Source of the DNA: Litoditis marina
Lineage: Eukaryota > Nematoda > Chromadorea > Rhabditida > Rhabditidae
DNA: 64,000 bases
Assembly: GCA_964036275.1 (NCBI GenBank)
Contig: OZ038440.1
Span: 6,857,690-6,921,689 of the forward strand
Direction of reading: 5' to 3'
Positions 38,344 through 50,500 of this stretch are shown one piece after another (position 1 is the first letter of the stretch; each line of letters opens with the position of its first letter). The notes under the pieces were generated by a model. It ran no database searches, was not told the DNA's origin, and worked only from the letters and a program-made list of their open reading frames with translations. Position numbers and translations under genes: made by a program.

Positions 38344-38553
38344 TTACTTTTTCAGGCATGTCAGAGGATCTATACCAAAAACATGGTGATCGAGAAAAGA
38401 TACTTTGAAATTATAAGTGATATGTATGAAGATCATTGCTTCGAAAAATAACAAAATGAGAATTAAGAGTGCCGGCCCCTGTACCCAACCCAACAGGTAC
38501 CCCAGATATACCAACATCTCAGTGGTATCATGAGCCGGGTAGTTCCACATCAA
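38344..38553 (-). pseudogene. Fragment with one membrane helix, possible receptor relic
   Basis: A 69-codon open frame without a good start contains a strong hydrophobic stretch (GPALLILILLFFEAMIFIHI) preceded by a GC-richer, coding-looking part (YLGYLLGWVQ). It looks like one segment of a multi-pass membrane protein, such as a nematode chemoreceptor. No flanking exons were found and I do not recognise the family, so it may be a relic or chance. Confidence 0.2.
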
Positions 38554-38559
38554 TTTTCA

Positions 38560-39890
38560 TTGAAGAAGAAACAATAATAGCAAAGCATTCCTAATATATC
38601 TCAACTATCCTGAGAGATGTGGCCAGTATATACTTTGTTATTACAGTTTTCACCAGGTTTTTGAATCGAAGGTGTCGCTACTGTTAGGTAAACAAAACAC
38701 TGAAATATTTTATGTACCTACTATGGAGTGTTATCGCACTTGTTTGCTCCATTATCAGGTTTTCCTTCTGTGGCGCAAAATGCATAAAAACAATAACATG
38801 GGCAGAATAAACTAGAAATATGTTCTACATGCAACAAAGTGATTAAACTTTGGAACAGGGGTCAATGTTATAGTATTCTGATTCTGACTGACCCGATTTG
38901 ATTGGAATATACTTCTATAAAAAACGTGTTTTTAGAGCTGGGAAAAAAGCCGAACATGGAAAAATTAAAAAAAGTTTCTTAAATTTGGCATTTCACTTTC
39001 GTCCAAATAATTAAAATAAATTCATACTCCAACTTCCAGTACCAAAATCAAACAGTTGGAAGTTTGAGATGTGTGGAAAGTGTAATTTTTTTCGACAGAG
39101 TTGAGTTGAAATGTTGATCTTTTTTTTACACAGAGTCTGAGGAAATTCCTCACTCAAACCTCGAACGTAAATAATTACGAGGTGGCTGTATTCGAAAGAT
39201 GGAAGATCAGTTTTATAGTGATGAGTCCAGTGTTTCGACTGTTCGAAACTAAGTTTTGAGTTCAAGTTTTCAACTTTAAAAATCCCGGTTTTTGAGCTAT
39301 TCCAACATCGAGTTGTCGAGATTCAGTAGGGAGTTTTACAAATATGAATGGAAAACGTTTTTGAGGCTCTAATCAAACTCAAATTTGAAATTTCCAGATA
39401 TCCCTCTCACGGGGTTCTTGGTAAACAAAAATCACTAACTCGTAGATAATAGTTGTCAAAACTATTATTTTCAACCATTTTACACTTAGAAAACGTCTGC
39501 TGAACTCTCTCCCGGAACATATCTCAAGCTAACGTGAGATCTCGCAGATTTTGGGAGATTACTGCAACGCCTGGTGGTTCATTTTTTATGTGTTTACGAT
39601 TGCGGCTGAACTTTTTTCTATCGGCGCATCTGGCCATCGATTCGCCGAAAAACTGTCCGAGTTTTTCGTTGTTTTGCTCGCATCGAAATCTAATTTTAGA
39701 TTTGAAGGCGAATGATGTTATTGGGAGGAAAACGTACTTCTACCAGGAATTGAACTTGGTTCTATGACCTATAAACAAGTTGGTTCTTGCAAACACCCGC
39801 ATCAATTCTCATATTTTACTTCCGAAACACTAACTTCAAACCAAATGATTATTCTGAAATACTCTTTTTTGTGTTTCGAGAATTTGCGAG
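38560..39890. other. Gene-poor AT-rich DNA
   Basis: No coding exon was recognised. A tRNA-like T-arm (minus strand, about 39738-39780) is the only structure noted. Confidence 0.4.
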
Positions 39891-39896
39891 AAATTT

Positions 39897-40313
39897 TCAA
39901 GAGAATCCGATAGCCAATATTATATCGTCGTGAAGGTCAAAAGTTTCATTTTCATTGTCGAGTGAGTACCAGTAAACTTCGGAAACGAGAGGGTGTATAC
40001 TGTAGACACCAGTTTCTGCTGTGTGGTTGGTGAATTCAGGTGGGAGCCAGGCGCAGACGCGTTCATAATCGTTTTCAGCTGATTTGAAACAAATATGTGG
40101 TGGGGGGTCGAAAGTAAAATGTACCCCGCATTTCTTCCCAAAAGTGGTGTGATGCCAATGGTAGTTGCCAACAACCCTGTTTGTCTCAATTTTTATGGCA
40201 GGTACCCCGCTTATCGCACCGCGTCTTTGAAGCAAACAACTTCTCAGACAGTCTGCACGTGTTTTTTGTGTGATCCGTTCTATGTTTTGCTGATACAAAC
40301 GTACGGACAACAT
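39897..40313 (-). CDS. Uncharacterised ORF, 138 aa, possibly an exon of a secreted protein
   Basis: The frame is open from the ATG at 40313 to TGA at 39897, and stays open for about 20 more codons upstream, where a hydrophobic run (IGFQLLIIFTLV) could be a signal peptide if an upstream start exists. Cysteines occur as CLRSC, KKC, HIC and RVC, with two possible N-glycosylation sites (NHT, NET). I do not recognise a domain. Directly upstream lies a SINE tail. It could be a small secreted-protein gene, a piece of one, or a chance frame. Confidence 0.3.
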   Translation of the reverse strand: MLSVRLYQQNIERITQKTRADCLRSCLLQRRGAISGVPAIKIETNRVVGNYHWHHTTFGKKCGVHFTFDPPPHICFKSAENDYERVCAWLPPEFTNHTAETGVYSIHPLVSEVYWYSLDNENETFDLHDDIILAIGFS

Positions 40314-40379
40314 GTTTTTGACTAGCGTGAAAATGATTAGAAGTTGGAAGCCGATAGTAGGGCGCCCAGTCACAATACA

Positions 40380-40490
40380 GGGATCATACAGTTGTGATAT
40401 GTTCTGTCACACATATTTATTGTAATGTCATAAATAAAGTAACACACGGCTGAAATAGTTGCCGTAAAAGACTATTATTACATCATAACT
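40380..40490 (+). mobile_element. 5'-truncated SINE tail
   Basis: ATAAAGTAACACACGGCTGA and AATAGTTGCCGTAAAAG match the 3' part of the SINE copies at 28191 and 31669, followed by a TATTATTAC end. The tRNA head is missing. Confidence 0.75.
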
Positions 40491-40651
40491 CTTGACCTGC
40501 GACCAAACTATGTGTCTCCTACGTGCTGTTAATCTTGTTAATCCGGGGTGCATGATGTCCGATTATGCGAATATAACCTGCACACTAATATAATATCATC
40601 AAGAGGTGTTGAATGCAAAAAAGCGTACAGACCTTCAGCACCGTAAACACC

Positions 40652-40772
40652 TTTAAAGAAGGACTATTATGTGGCTCAATCGCAACGCTTCAGTCCTTCA
40701 AACTGCAATTCATTTTTCAATTGCAGTTCAAACGTTGACACGAGATTGGTGCACAATCGTCCTTGTTTAAGG
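40652..40772. mobile_element. ~125 bp palindromic MITE, copy 3
   Basis: GAAGGACTATTATGTGGCTC start and GTGCACAATCGTCCTTG end; inner CAGTCCTTCAAACTGCAATT and AATTGCAGTTCAAACG are inverted. Confidence 0.85.
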
Positions 40773-41402
40773 TTTCAAAACCAAAAGGAGACATCTCAAC
40801 ATATTCAAGTGATACTAACAAACACTGTATAGGCAGTGTCCAAATATTCATGGTAGCTCTATGAACGCGCCATAACTCAGAAATGTCTAATAACTAACAA
40901 CGGGATCAAACTACAGACACAGCGGGATCGGCACCATACACCGCATAGCTCGTTTTGGGAAGAGCCTACCCTATACTCAACTATGAGTCGCGAAAACTAA
41001 TTAAGAAAGAATGAGTGCAAAACACGAGCCTCAGTTATGAGAACTGTAATATGAAACAGTTCGAGTTCGATTCTTTCTCTTCGCACATAGTATGCCACTT
41101 TCTTCAAAACGGTCCTCCAATCAGTTCACAATGCGTCACTGATATATTGACACGCCACTCAGGTAACAATGAAACATTAGAAAAAAACTTCCGATAACAG
41201 AAAACAAGAGAGAGAGTTCCATACTTGGAGAAAACTTTCTCGTCACAGCAATCAAAACTTTTTCGAACCCTCGCTTAATTTTCCAATCACTACTCTTTGG
41301 TGAGCACAACTTCCAGAAAATGCTATGTTAGAAGCGGATACACTCAATGAAGTCATTTTTTCACTCTGTAAAATTTCAGATCAACTTCGATATTGCGAGG
41401 TG

Positions 41403-42102
41403 TCAATCGACGTATTTGACGGGGATTAATGTTGTTGTTCTGTAACAGGTTCTGACAACTTCGCGCAGACAAACATTTTTTTTATGTCCAAAACAGTCAC
41501 ATTGGATAGGCGTTCGGCGTTTCCACAGACAGACAGACCTTGGTCTGTTGGGGTTCTTTTTATCAAAGCGCAATCCTTGGTCGCAACTATTCAACAACAA
41601 TGTTTTCGATACGAGGCGAAATGGAAATGGTGGTTCACACAGAACACCTTGTGAGAATCACATAACTTGGCCATTTAAAAAATCATGGTGCTTTTTTTCC
41701 GGTTTTCGAACTAAACTTCAATGCGAAAACAGAAAGCGTCTCATGTGTTGTATCGAGAATTGATGGCAACTGTTGAACACAACAATGTTTCGTGTTTCGA
41801 TGGGAGGCAAGTCGAAATTGGAGATACCATTCCATTTCTCGAATGTTGACTTCAAGTTAGCAATGCGATCAGATTGAGCTAGAGCTTGAGCAACCAACAA
41901 CAAACATATAACATAACATGTGGGAGGAGAGAAAACTGTTAGAATCCAATAAATCCTGATCGCTTGAAAAAAATGCAAAATGCTTTTCTTTTTCTGTATT
42001 CAAACCAAGTTTCCATCTGAAAACAGAGACCTCATTTTTCTGTTGAAAACTGATGGCAACTATTCAACAGCAATGTTTGCGACACGAGGAGAATTGATAA
42101 TG
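41403..42102 (-). pseudogene. Tandemly duplicated gene-like fragments
   Basis: Three diverged copies of one sequence recur on the + strand: GCAACTATTCAACAACAATG (41583), GCAACTGTTGAACACAACAATG (41766, read in part) and GCAACTATTCAACAGCAATG (42056). On the minus strand they translate to related text (NIVV.NSC.Q). One copy is preceded by a hydrophobic, signal-like run (CYVICLLLVAQALA), another continues into a Cys-rich frame of 65 codons ending at 41403. Neither has a normal ATG start. This may be a decayed small secreted-protein gene with duplicated exons. Confidence 0.25.
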
Positions 42103-42665
42103 GTTAGTTAGCGGTTAGAGCGAGCAGAACAAATTGAGACGAAGCGACGAAGTGAGCGTTATATTAGACCTGGCTATTCGAAAATATTGTGTGTTTTCTG
42201 TTCTCGGACAAGTGTTAATCTGATAAGATTTGTTAACACAGAGCTTCTTTTTCTTGAGAAGATATTGCAAATTGACACATTGCTCGTGAACAGAAACGCG
42301 AAACGGCAGGCAGCTTTCACCATTCTCCAAACGGCCCGGTGTTAGACAGTCTTATTTTCTGTGAAATTCGGTCAGATTTCATTAATAGTGTTCTCTGGAA
42401 TAGAACGGGTATACATAACTGTTCTTTGATGTGTATTGTGATAGTGAATACAGCCATACAGCAAAGGTCACAACAAGTTCTATGTTTTTCGAGTGTGATT
42501 CAGTTTAAAAAATATTTCAAAGTACTGTATTCGTGAGCACAGTGACAGAAATATTAATCAAACTATTACAATTTGAGTTTCAAGTTCAAATCTAGCAAAT
42601 CTATTCCCATTTCACGAAGTTGTTTTTGAGATATAGTGAGTGCCAAATTTATAAATTTCTGTCTT

Positions 42666-42732
42666 TCGCCGGAATCGAACCTGCGAGCAAAAGTTTCGTA
42701 GCAGGGCGCCAACCACTGCGCTATTAGAGTTC
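42666..42732 (-). repeat. tRNA-like relic
   Basis: On the minus strand CTCTAATAGCGCAGTGGTTG and CTCGCAGGTTCGATTCCGGC resemble D- and T-arms and match the relic at 31592. The acceptor stem does not close. Probably a tRNA-derived repeat rather than a gene. Confidence 0.55.
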
Positions 42733-43276
42733 ATAACGAATAAGCTTTGGAAACAGAGACGTGTGTGCGTACACAGCGGAAAGTGAGATATACAGTACCC
42801 TCCCGCCTTTCGGTTGGCGACGACTATATTTCATGTCGATGAAAACTCTTGTTGTCGTAAAACTGTAAAGTCATTCGGCAAAAAAACAGGCAAAGGCTGA
42901 CAAGAAGTGACAAGGGCAGTGATATCCGATATTGAGCGGATGTACTCAAACCGAAGTTCAAAGACATGGTGGGACATATAGGGTTCGCTCTTTCTATAAC
43001 AGGCATATTAATAATATAAAGTTTATTGCGCATAGATTCAACAACAAAAAGTAATAAGAATTACCTAATTGAGTTATTAAAAGCTTCTATGGCAAAACGT
43101 ATCCCAAAGGATTGTATGTTAAATGTACAATCTACTTACAAGGGAGCGTTGATCAGACTACAAAGTGAAGAGTCGAGACGATGCATGGGTCAGACATACA
43201 AAGGTCAGATGATCGATAAAACAACGAGACCAGTAACTGAACAAATCGAGAGGTATAACAAAAATCAAGTATTTGC

Positions 43277-43819
43277 TCATTTGGGAATAAGATGGGAGCG
43301 CAAGAATGCAATACGGTCTTTATGATAATTCTTACTTAGAGAGCAGAACCAACATGAAGTACAGTTTTCATTGAGAAGCTCTTCGGATATCCACTTTTGA
43401 ACATCTTGAACACTAGCATCAACACGTATAGGGGTAAAAGCGTAAGAAATTTCCTTATCTGAGGTTACGGAAAGCTTCAAAGCAGGATCAGGCGTCAAGG
43501 GGAGGCGTAGTTTGGGAGCAGCTTGTTCTGGTTGTGGTTCGGGTGTGGATTGGGCGACTTCGGGAGCAGCTTCTCTTCTGGCCTTCCGAGCGAGGAATCC
43601 CTGGAGACGTTGTTCCGGAGTCTCCAGTCTCCGTACGCTGTAAGAAGAATAGGCAGAATTCGTTCTCATCAATTGAGCAAGAGTTTTGAGGTGGGGAAAT
43701 TTGGTGGTTTTGGCGATTTCCACACAGAGAGGACGGAACTTTCCATCTGTGCGAGGTTTGCCCAAATGATGCAAAACGTTAACGGCTTCGGAAATATTAG
43801 TTGAAGGTTGCCTCATCAT
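43277..43819 (-). CDS. Uncharacterised ORF, up to 180 aa
   Basis: This is the longest intact frame outside the three named genes that is not made of simple repeats, and its codon use looks genuine. It begins MMRQPSTNISEAVN, has a basic middle (LQGFLARKARREA), a Pro/Glu-rich linker (STPEPQPEQAAPKLRLPLTP) and a final DVQKWISEELLNENC segment. A donor-like CTCTAAGTAAGAA at about 43335 suggests the last 18 codons may be intron. The ATG lies two bases beyond the end of a short MITE (43821-43900). I do not recognise the family. Confidence 0.4.
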   Translation of the reverse strand: MMRQPSTNISEAVNVLHHLGKPRTDGKFRPLCVEIAKTTKFPHLKTLAQLMRTNSAYSSYSVRRLETPEQRLQGFLARKARREAAPEVAQSTPEPQPEQAAPKLRLPLTPDPALKLSVTSDKEISYAFTPIRVDASVQDVQKWISEELLNENCTSCWFCSLSKNYHKDRIAFLRSHLIPK

Positions 43820-43820
43820 T

Positions 43821-43900
43821 TTGTAGTTTGATCCCGTTGTATTTGGTCGAAGTTTGTGAACAAAGGGTCGAGTTCAACTTATGTCGAGCTCAAACTACAA
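43821..43900. mobile_element. Short MITE, TTGTAGTTTGATC family, copy 5
   Basis: TTGTAGTTTGATCCCGTTG and GTCGAGCTCAAACTACAA are inverted ends 80 bp apart, the best-formed copy. It abuts the start codon of the ORF at 43819. Confidence 0.85.
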
Positions 43901-44862
43901 CTATTACTGTGACGCTCAAAATAGAGAAAAATGAAAAACATTATGACTCATTGTCACCTGCGTACCATATAAATGGAACTTTTTTTGTGTGTTAAATTTG
44001 ATCACACCCTGACGATCAATATCTCATATTGAAGCGCGTAACGAATTGTTGCACAGATCTTTTTTGATTGTCTATTCACGCCTCGCGATCTCATCATTCT
44101 CAATTCGTCTTTCATCGATACATGAACTGTTATTAATGAGATCATTATAACATGGTTTGAACGGATGTTCGGGAATTCCAGTTTGTTACATCGGAACTGG
44201 CAGTTTTTGTCTGAACCCCCGTTCCACTAATATCATTATCACCACTTTCACTCGAACATTAATGAGTTTTAATGAGCTGGCAGAAACATTCCACGAAGAG
44301 TCAAGAATGAATGTTATCAGGGAAGAGCATAAAAATCAGAAATGAATTTCATTTCTCTCCTTCTTTGAAAATCAGATAATGTTGCGAATCAACTATAGAA
44401 GTACTCCGACTATAGAAGAATAGAAGAACTACGTGTTTCAGCTCAAGGCTTCCGGTTTTCTGAGACCATTTTTTAAATTGGAATTGAATTGAGATTGAAT
44501 TTTCGAGCTGAATTGAAATTGAAATTGTATTAAAATTGAGATTTCGAATATATTCTGAGAAGTTGAATTAGTTTCGTTTCGGCACCAGAAAATTTTTTTT
44601 GGTTTTCTTGAAGTGTTGAAGAATTGAAGTTGAATTTTGTTTTTTGAGAACAAGGAAGAATTGGAGTTGGGTTGGTTTCTTTTTAAAGGGGGACAGAAAG
44701 GAAAGTTAATATGAAAGAGCTTATCAAGAGAAACCGATAAGTATAATTTTTAATTGAAACTAACGAACCTAATTTGCATACTGTTGACTTATGTTTGCTT
44801 GTTTTGGCGCGCGCAACGTTATATTTAGATACCCCACTGTAAAGAGAAAACCGGCGTTCTAC

Positions 44863-44971
44863 TACAGTAGCGACACCGTACTACTGCCGTTTTACTGGTA
44901 GTGTTACTGCAGTATCACCAGTCGTAAAACGGTGGTAGTACAGTGTCGCTACTGCAGTAAAACGCCAGTAA
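44863..44971. repeat. Long inverted repeat
   Basis: CTACTACAGTAGCGACACCG..TACTACTGCCGTTTTACTGG is mirrored by CGTAAAACGGTGGTAGTAC..AGTGTCGCTACTGCAGTA, with arms of about 42 bp and few mismatches. Further CTGCAGTAAAAC units follow up to about 45010, and a related diverged block (TTTACTGGTAGTAA) lies at 45280-45400. Confidence 0.8.
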
Positions 44972-45386
44972 AGTTGTAGTTCAACTGCAGTAAAACAGCA
45001 GTAAAATTATTTCGAATTATCGAAAATAAAACACTTAAAAATTATTTTTTTTATAAAACAAAACTTAATTATCTTTTCATGGCACCTCTAGTATCTAGTC
45101 CTTACATACTAAATACTAAGTTCGCTTCAGAGGTGAAAAGTACCTCAAACTTGTGTAATTAAACCGAAAACAGCCAGAAGCCGGCAGACCAGTCTCGCAG
45201 ACATCCGTATCTAGTATAGGTATCACGTGTGGTATTAGACATCTAGTTCATTTCTGAGGTTACTTGAGATACATCACCGATTTACTGGTAGTAATCGTGA
45301 TTCAACGTTACCACAAGTTTACCACTGAATCGCGGGACGTTTACGACCATATCATCACAGTTTAACTGTTACTACCGTTCTACCAG

Positions 45387-45425
45387 TGCTTTGTACCCGG
45401 TGCTTTGTACCCGGTGCTTTGCGCA
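45387..45425 (+). repeat. Short tandem repeat, 14 bp unit
   Basis: GTGCTTTGTACCCG occurs twice in a row followed by GGTGCTTTGCG, a partial third unit. Confidence 0.85.
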
Positions 45426-45514
45426 ATCTGGATTTGCGCATATGACCGGGACTCTCGGCTAGAAGTTCCTATGGACTTTACTTTTACGGGTACCTAAACT
45501 AGCTTCCCTTTCTG

Positions 45515-45532
45515 CCCCCCCCCCCCCCCCCC
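45515..45532. repeat. Poly-C run
   Basis: Eighteen consecutive C residues in AT-rich DNA. Confidence 0.95.
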
Positions 45533-46328
45533 TTAAGGACACGCGAAAGAATAAGAATTATTTTTTTTTCACGTGAGAAATGTGTAATTGTTATTCGTTA
45601 TTCTCCAGCTCTACTGCAATCAAGATGTTTCCCGAGATATTTGATTGTGCCATATAAGCGCGTGGAATAGCAACAGTTAACCGAAATTTGAAAAAAATTG
45701 TGAAAAATGGCAATCAATAAACCCCTCCTCAAAAATAAATGAAATGAATTAAATAAATATTGAAACATTGACGCTATCCAATATCCGTGGTGGTTTCTGG
45801 TTATACTATTGTCAGTTCCTGCAGCCACAATTCTGGAAGTGAACTGAATGAACCATGACGTAATAATGGGGGGACCGTTCCTCTGTGATCTCAACTCAAA
45901 GAAATGACACGGAAAACAGTGTCAACTGCACCTGTGTACGTTGGAGGGAATATCCCGTAAATAGCTCTCTTCCTTCATATGACAGATCCACAAGTGGAAC
46001 TTGGTCGTGGAAAATCAGGTAGCAAGCCTTGCGATGACGAACTCCGGACTAAGTACCCGCCTAAGTCCCATATTCCAAAAACGGAACTTCTTCATCGTTT
46101 AACAGAAAATGAAAAAAAAAATATGTATTTAGATCTAATTTTCTAAATAATTTTCTTTTTTTTCACTCAAAATTCAGTTTTATCAAGTAAAAATCTAAGT
46201 TTTGTCGCATTGAAGACTCAAAAACTGGCACGTGGAATTTATTCTTCGGCCCGGGCTGGAGCCAATAAGCCACGCCCCCTTATGTCCCCCTCTAACTACC
46301 CCAGGTTCTGTCTGAGTCGTATCTTGCT

Positions 46329-46454
46329 TATAAAGGACGATTAGGTGAACCGATCCCGTGCCAACGGTCCTTTAAACTGCAATTGAAAGATGTATTGAAG
46401 TTTAAAGGACCGACGAAGCGTTGAGATTGGCCCACATAATTGTCCTTCTTTAAC
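46329..46454. mobile_element. ~125 bp palindromic MITE, copy 4
   Basis: TAAAGGACGATTAGGTGAACC start and GGCCCACATAATTGTCCTTC end, with inner ACGGTCCTTTAAACTGCAAT and AGTTTAAAGGACCGACG. Confidence 0.85.
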
Positions 46455-46949
46455 GCGCTATTCAGCGAGATTGAAGATCAGAGAAAACGTGTACGTTTGA
46501 AGAAACTGCAGGTGGGGATGAGGAAGTCGATATATAATAAAACATTACATGTGGGTACGATCGTCGAAATTGGAAACATTGTTGTTCAAACCCAGAAAAT
46601 ACCAGTTGTGTTTTTAGCACAAGTGGTAGATTTTCATCTCTTATTCATGTTCAGAGTTGACCGTTTGTTTCGTTTGTATCATAACCCAATGGAAATATTC
46701 AAACTTTGAACGGTTACGTATCGCGCGGAGCGCGAAGCGCTCTGCGTGAGTTGTCTTTGGTTTGGCCATTGCGGACTCGTTTTTTCCTTTTGATTACCAA
46801 AAATCTTCAAACATATTCTTTTTTTGAAAACTAAAAGGAGGGAACGTTAGAGAATCACGAATTGAACATTGTGTGAAAATTTCAGCCAAATCGGATTATT
46901 TTCGCCTGAGTTATGGTTTCGTGTCGTTGTTGAAAAGTTCCGCCGTAAT

Positions 46950-47000
46950 TCGTCCCTCGTCCCTCCTCCCTCCTCCCTCGTCCCTCCTCCCTCCTCCCTC
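46950..47000. repeat. Minisatellite of CTCCCTC units
   Basis: TCCCTCGTCCCTCCTCCCTC-type units repeat about six times just before the GGCGCC satellite. Confidence 0.85.
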
Positions 47001-47019
47001 ACGGAATTCTGTCCGCATC

Positions 47020-48105
47020 GTAGTGGAAAAACTACTGAACCAATTTGGCTGAAATTTGGAATATCTATTCTATGCCAAAAGTTAGCTCGTCGCGCCAAGT
47101 ATGAAATGTATATGTAATCTCTGGCGCCGGGCGCGGGCGCCAATAGGCGCCAAAAATGACTATTGGAAAAACTATCGAACCGATTTAGCTGAAATTTGAA
47201 ACATGAGTTCCAATGCGAAATTTAGCATGTCGCGCCGAATATGAGATGTATAGCTCCTCATTGGCGCCGGGCGCGGGCGCCAATAGGCGCCAAAACCACT
47301 ATTGGAAAAACTACCGAACCGATTTAGCTGAAATTTGGAACATGAGTTATAATGCGGAAGTTAGCCCGTTGCGCCAAATATGAGATGTATAGCTCCTCAT
47401 TGGCGCCGGGCGCTGGCGCCAATAGGCGCCAAAAACGGCAAAACACTATTTATCATCAACTAAAATGTTGAACACTAATAGAAATTGAATAATTTGGTGA
47501 AAAGTGTGAAAGTCTTCTTCCAAAACTGAAATTTTTCTCCTGGCGCTCGAACCAGGCGCCAGATGGCGCCAAAACCCAAACTCACAACAGCGTCAATGGA
47601 ATCGTCTGAAATTCGGTACACTAAATAACTATCACATGGCAAGTAAGATGCTCAATCTGAAAATCAAAAAAAGTTCTGTTGGGATTGTGCGCTGGCGCCA
47701 ATTGGCGCCAAAGTTGGAAAAATATCAGTTATCGTCTATCAAACTGTTTCAAGTTAACAGATATTGAATATTCCAATGTGAAATATAGATCCACAAATTC
47801 AAAACCGAATTTTATCTTCTGGCTCGGAACAGACGCCAAATGGCGCCAAAACAAAAACACACGAACTGACAATTGAATAGTTTGAATATTGCTCCATTCA
47901 GTAATTGACACATGTAGTGTGTACTGGTAGCTCAAAAACCTAGAAAATTTCGTTTCGTTCTGGCGCCAGACATGTGTGCCAATTGGCGCTGGAACGAAAA
48001 ACAAGAAAGTTTCAACATGAAGGTTTTTCATGTGGTATCGGAAATAATGGCTATATTGTAAGTGATTTGGTGTCTCTAATTGTAGATTGCTCAATGGCGC
48101 CAATC
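47020..48105. repeat. ~140 bp tandem repeat with GGCGCC palindromes
   Basis: GGCGCC-rich cores occur at 47122, 47262, 47401, 47541, 47692, 47821, 47961 and about 48094, i.e. spacings of 140, 139, 140, 151, 129, 140 and 133 bp. In the first three units the rest is also alike (CGAACCGATTTAGCTGAAAT, GAGATGTATAGCTCCTCATT). Later units keep the core and spacing but have lost most other similarity. Confidence 0.85.
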
Positions 48106-48367
48106 CCGTTCGCTTATCGCCGCTAAAAGCGGTGTACATGTCAATCGGAACGTTTAGCGTTTTCGTTCAGTTGTTGATAGTCACAGAGCCAGTAACTTAG
48201 CGTTAAAATAGCGTTATATTACAGCACCAGCAATTTTATGGTCTGCATTTGGCTTCGTGCACACACAAAACTAAGATTTCCATAATAATATATTGAGTTC
48301 ACAAGATCCACTCTGTGAATAGGCAACATAGGAAGTTGTAGGAATACAACTAGCAAAAATAGAACAA

Positions 48368-48736
48368 TTAGTAAAAAGTGGGAGAACCAACAAATGTGTG
48401 AGTTGTGTTTGGTTTGACCTCGATATCAGCAAAAAGTGAACGATACGAATTGCTGTGATACTGTAGCAGAAGTATTCTGCAAAAATAGAACAATACAAAT
48501 GTTGCACAATGGTTCACAACGCACGCATGTCGTCAAAGCACACATGAAATACCATTCGGCAATTTCTGAAATATCATGCGGGCTTCGTGAACCATTGTTC
48601 AACATTTGTATTGTTCTATTTTTGCAGAATACTTCTGCTACAGTATCACAGCAATTCGTATCGTTCACTTTTTGCTGATATCGAGGTCAAACCAAACACA
48701 ACTCACACATTTGTTGGTTCTCCCACTTTTTACTAA
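48368..48736. repeat. 369 bp near-perfect palindrome
   Basis: Arms 48368-48517 and 48587-48736 are 150 bp reverse complements with a single mismatch that I can see, around a 69 bp loop. The two strands therefore encode almost the same open frame (MNDTNCCDTVAEVFCKNRTI), which is a by-product of the symmetry and not evidence of a gene. Confidence 0.95.
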
Positions 48737-49100
48737 TGGTCCTTCTGTTTAATGAAACTGCTCTGCACCTATCTACGTTGCTTCGAAGTTTTGCCGAGTT
48801 GCTTGCTCACTTTACAATTTTCATTTTCAAAGTAGCGGAACTTGTAATACCGCATACCTTTCTTGTAATGCTGGTGAGCTCATCTGATCATACAAGTAGT
48901 TACTTCATGGAAGGTGAGCAAACATCAGAGAATATGCACTCTATCGTGACACGTTTATAGAATTGTAGGTGTTGCGAACGTTTTGGAATTTGAGTGAGCA
49001 GAGGCCGTTCTCGGCGTTCTCAAGCAAATTCCTGAATTTCGTATCCAACTGTGTTTCTTCAAACATATGTTATTTTTCTGCTCTCACCTCTCGTTTCCCG

Positions 49101-49614
49101 GAAAAAGGGACCGTCCCTCTTTAATTTGATGATTAGAGTTATGAATGTATACTTGGGGACAAATAATGAACAAAACAATCAAATTTGGTGAAAACTCTCC
49201 CATTTAGCTGTCTTTCTCGATAACCGGCGGGCGCACCGGCACGTACGCATTTTTATGGAGACGCGCACAAATCGTCCGCAATACGGCTCGAAACGTATCG
49301 TAAATTTAGATGACGTAACAAATGACATGTGTAGAAAGTGTTTCAGATATTTTTTACTATTTTTGTTTTAATTAAGATTGAAGTTTGGTGTTCGAAAACA
49401 GAATTCACCTCTCGGCCAAAAGCTTCGTGATACAGTAACCCTGAGGCTAGTTTGGTTAGTCCTCTTTTGTAGTTAGTCATTAAAGACTTGATTCTCGACC
49501 GATTTCTATTTTTCTTTATAATGAAATCGTGAGAGGCCACCAGTACAATACGAAAGCAGTATTCTGAGTTTTCATGTTTTTCAATCCAATTTATATAGAA
49601 ACGGTCCCTTTAAG
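49101..49614. mobile_element. ~0.5 kb TIR element, copy 1
   Basis: Left end AAAGGGACCGTCCCTCTTTA and right end GAAACGGTCCCTTTAAGC are inverted. The same ends in a diverged form bound 55872-56331. The interior has no recognisable transposase. Confidence 0.6.
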
Positions 49615-50229
49615 CTGGCAATTTTGGTTCAACGGCTTGAGTTGTAGCAACTTAGCCGATTTTTGAGCAGGTTCGTTTAAAATGCGATGCTGCTAAGCAC
49701 GCTGAGAGAACAAGCATGTCCCATGTGTACCTTTATTTGTGCGATGTAATTGAGACCTCTTTTGTAGTTAGTCGGCGAGCTGACCACTACTTTCATTTAC
49801 TCTCAACTAAAAATTAGTCGTTTTCTTGTTGAGGGTTTGCAAAATCATCAGAAGTAACAAACAGCTGATTCAAAGAAGGTTCGTAGATTGATGCTTTAGT
49901 GCTGGTCTAAGAAATTTCCAAATTTCTTGTAAAACTATTACACATTCTGTCAGCCTTTATTTGTGAACATTTTGTCTGGTTCAAAGGGATATTACTAGGT
50001 ACACGTATCACCTTTGACAACTTTCTAGAAGTAAAATCTGAAATCTGAAAAGTAAAAGTACAAATGGGTTAGTGTTTACAATCTGAAGAAAGAGTTTCAT
50101 ACAGAACAACGTTTTTTACAAATAGTTTTTCATTGCGGGGCTGATAGTTAAGAAAATAACTACTTTCTCAAAAATCCGAGATTCCATCATCACATTTCAA
50201 CCTTCGCTTTAGTTGTTAAGCTTTCTAGA

Positions 50230-50500
50230 AACCAAATGTCACGTAAATGTCACGTGAGATTACAACTATACACATGTGTCGTGTTTTTACTGTCATAATC
50301 TTTTATAACTGCCCACCATCTTTTTTAACAATTCGGTCAGTAGATTTTAACCTTTAATACAGTTATAATGTCTTTTATAAACTGAATATCACGTGAACTT
50401 CACGTGAGATTGGTTAGAAGTGTGACATTACAACTATATACATGTGTCGTGTTTGTTTGTCATAATCTGTTGTACCTGCCCACCATCTATCTCTCTCCAT
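50230..50500. repeat. Tandem duplication with TCACGTGA boxes
   Basis: TCACGTGAGATTACAACTAT..CATGTGTCGTG..CTGCCCACCATCT (50250-50322) recurs at 50400-50490 with an inserted GGTTAGAAGTGTGAC. Three TCACGTGA boxes lie in it (50250, 50389, 50400). Confidence 0.75.
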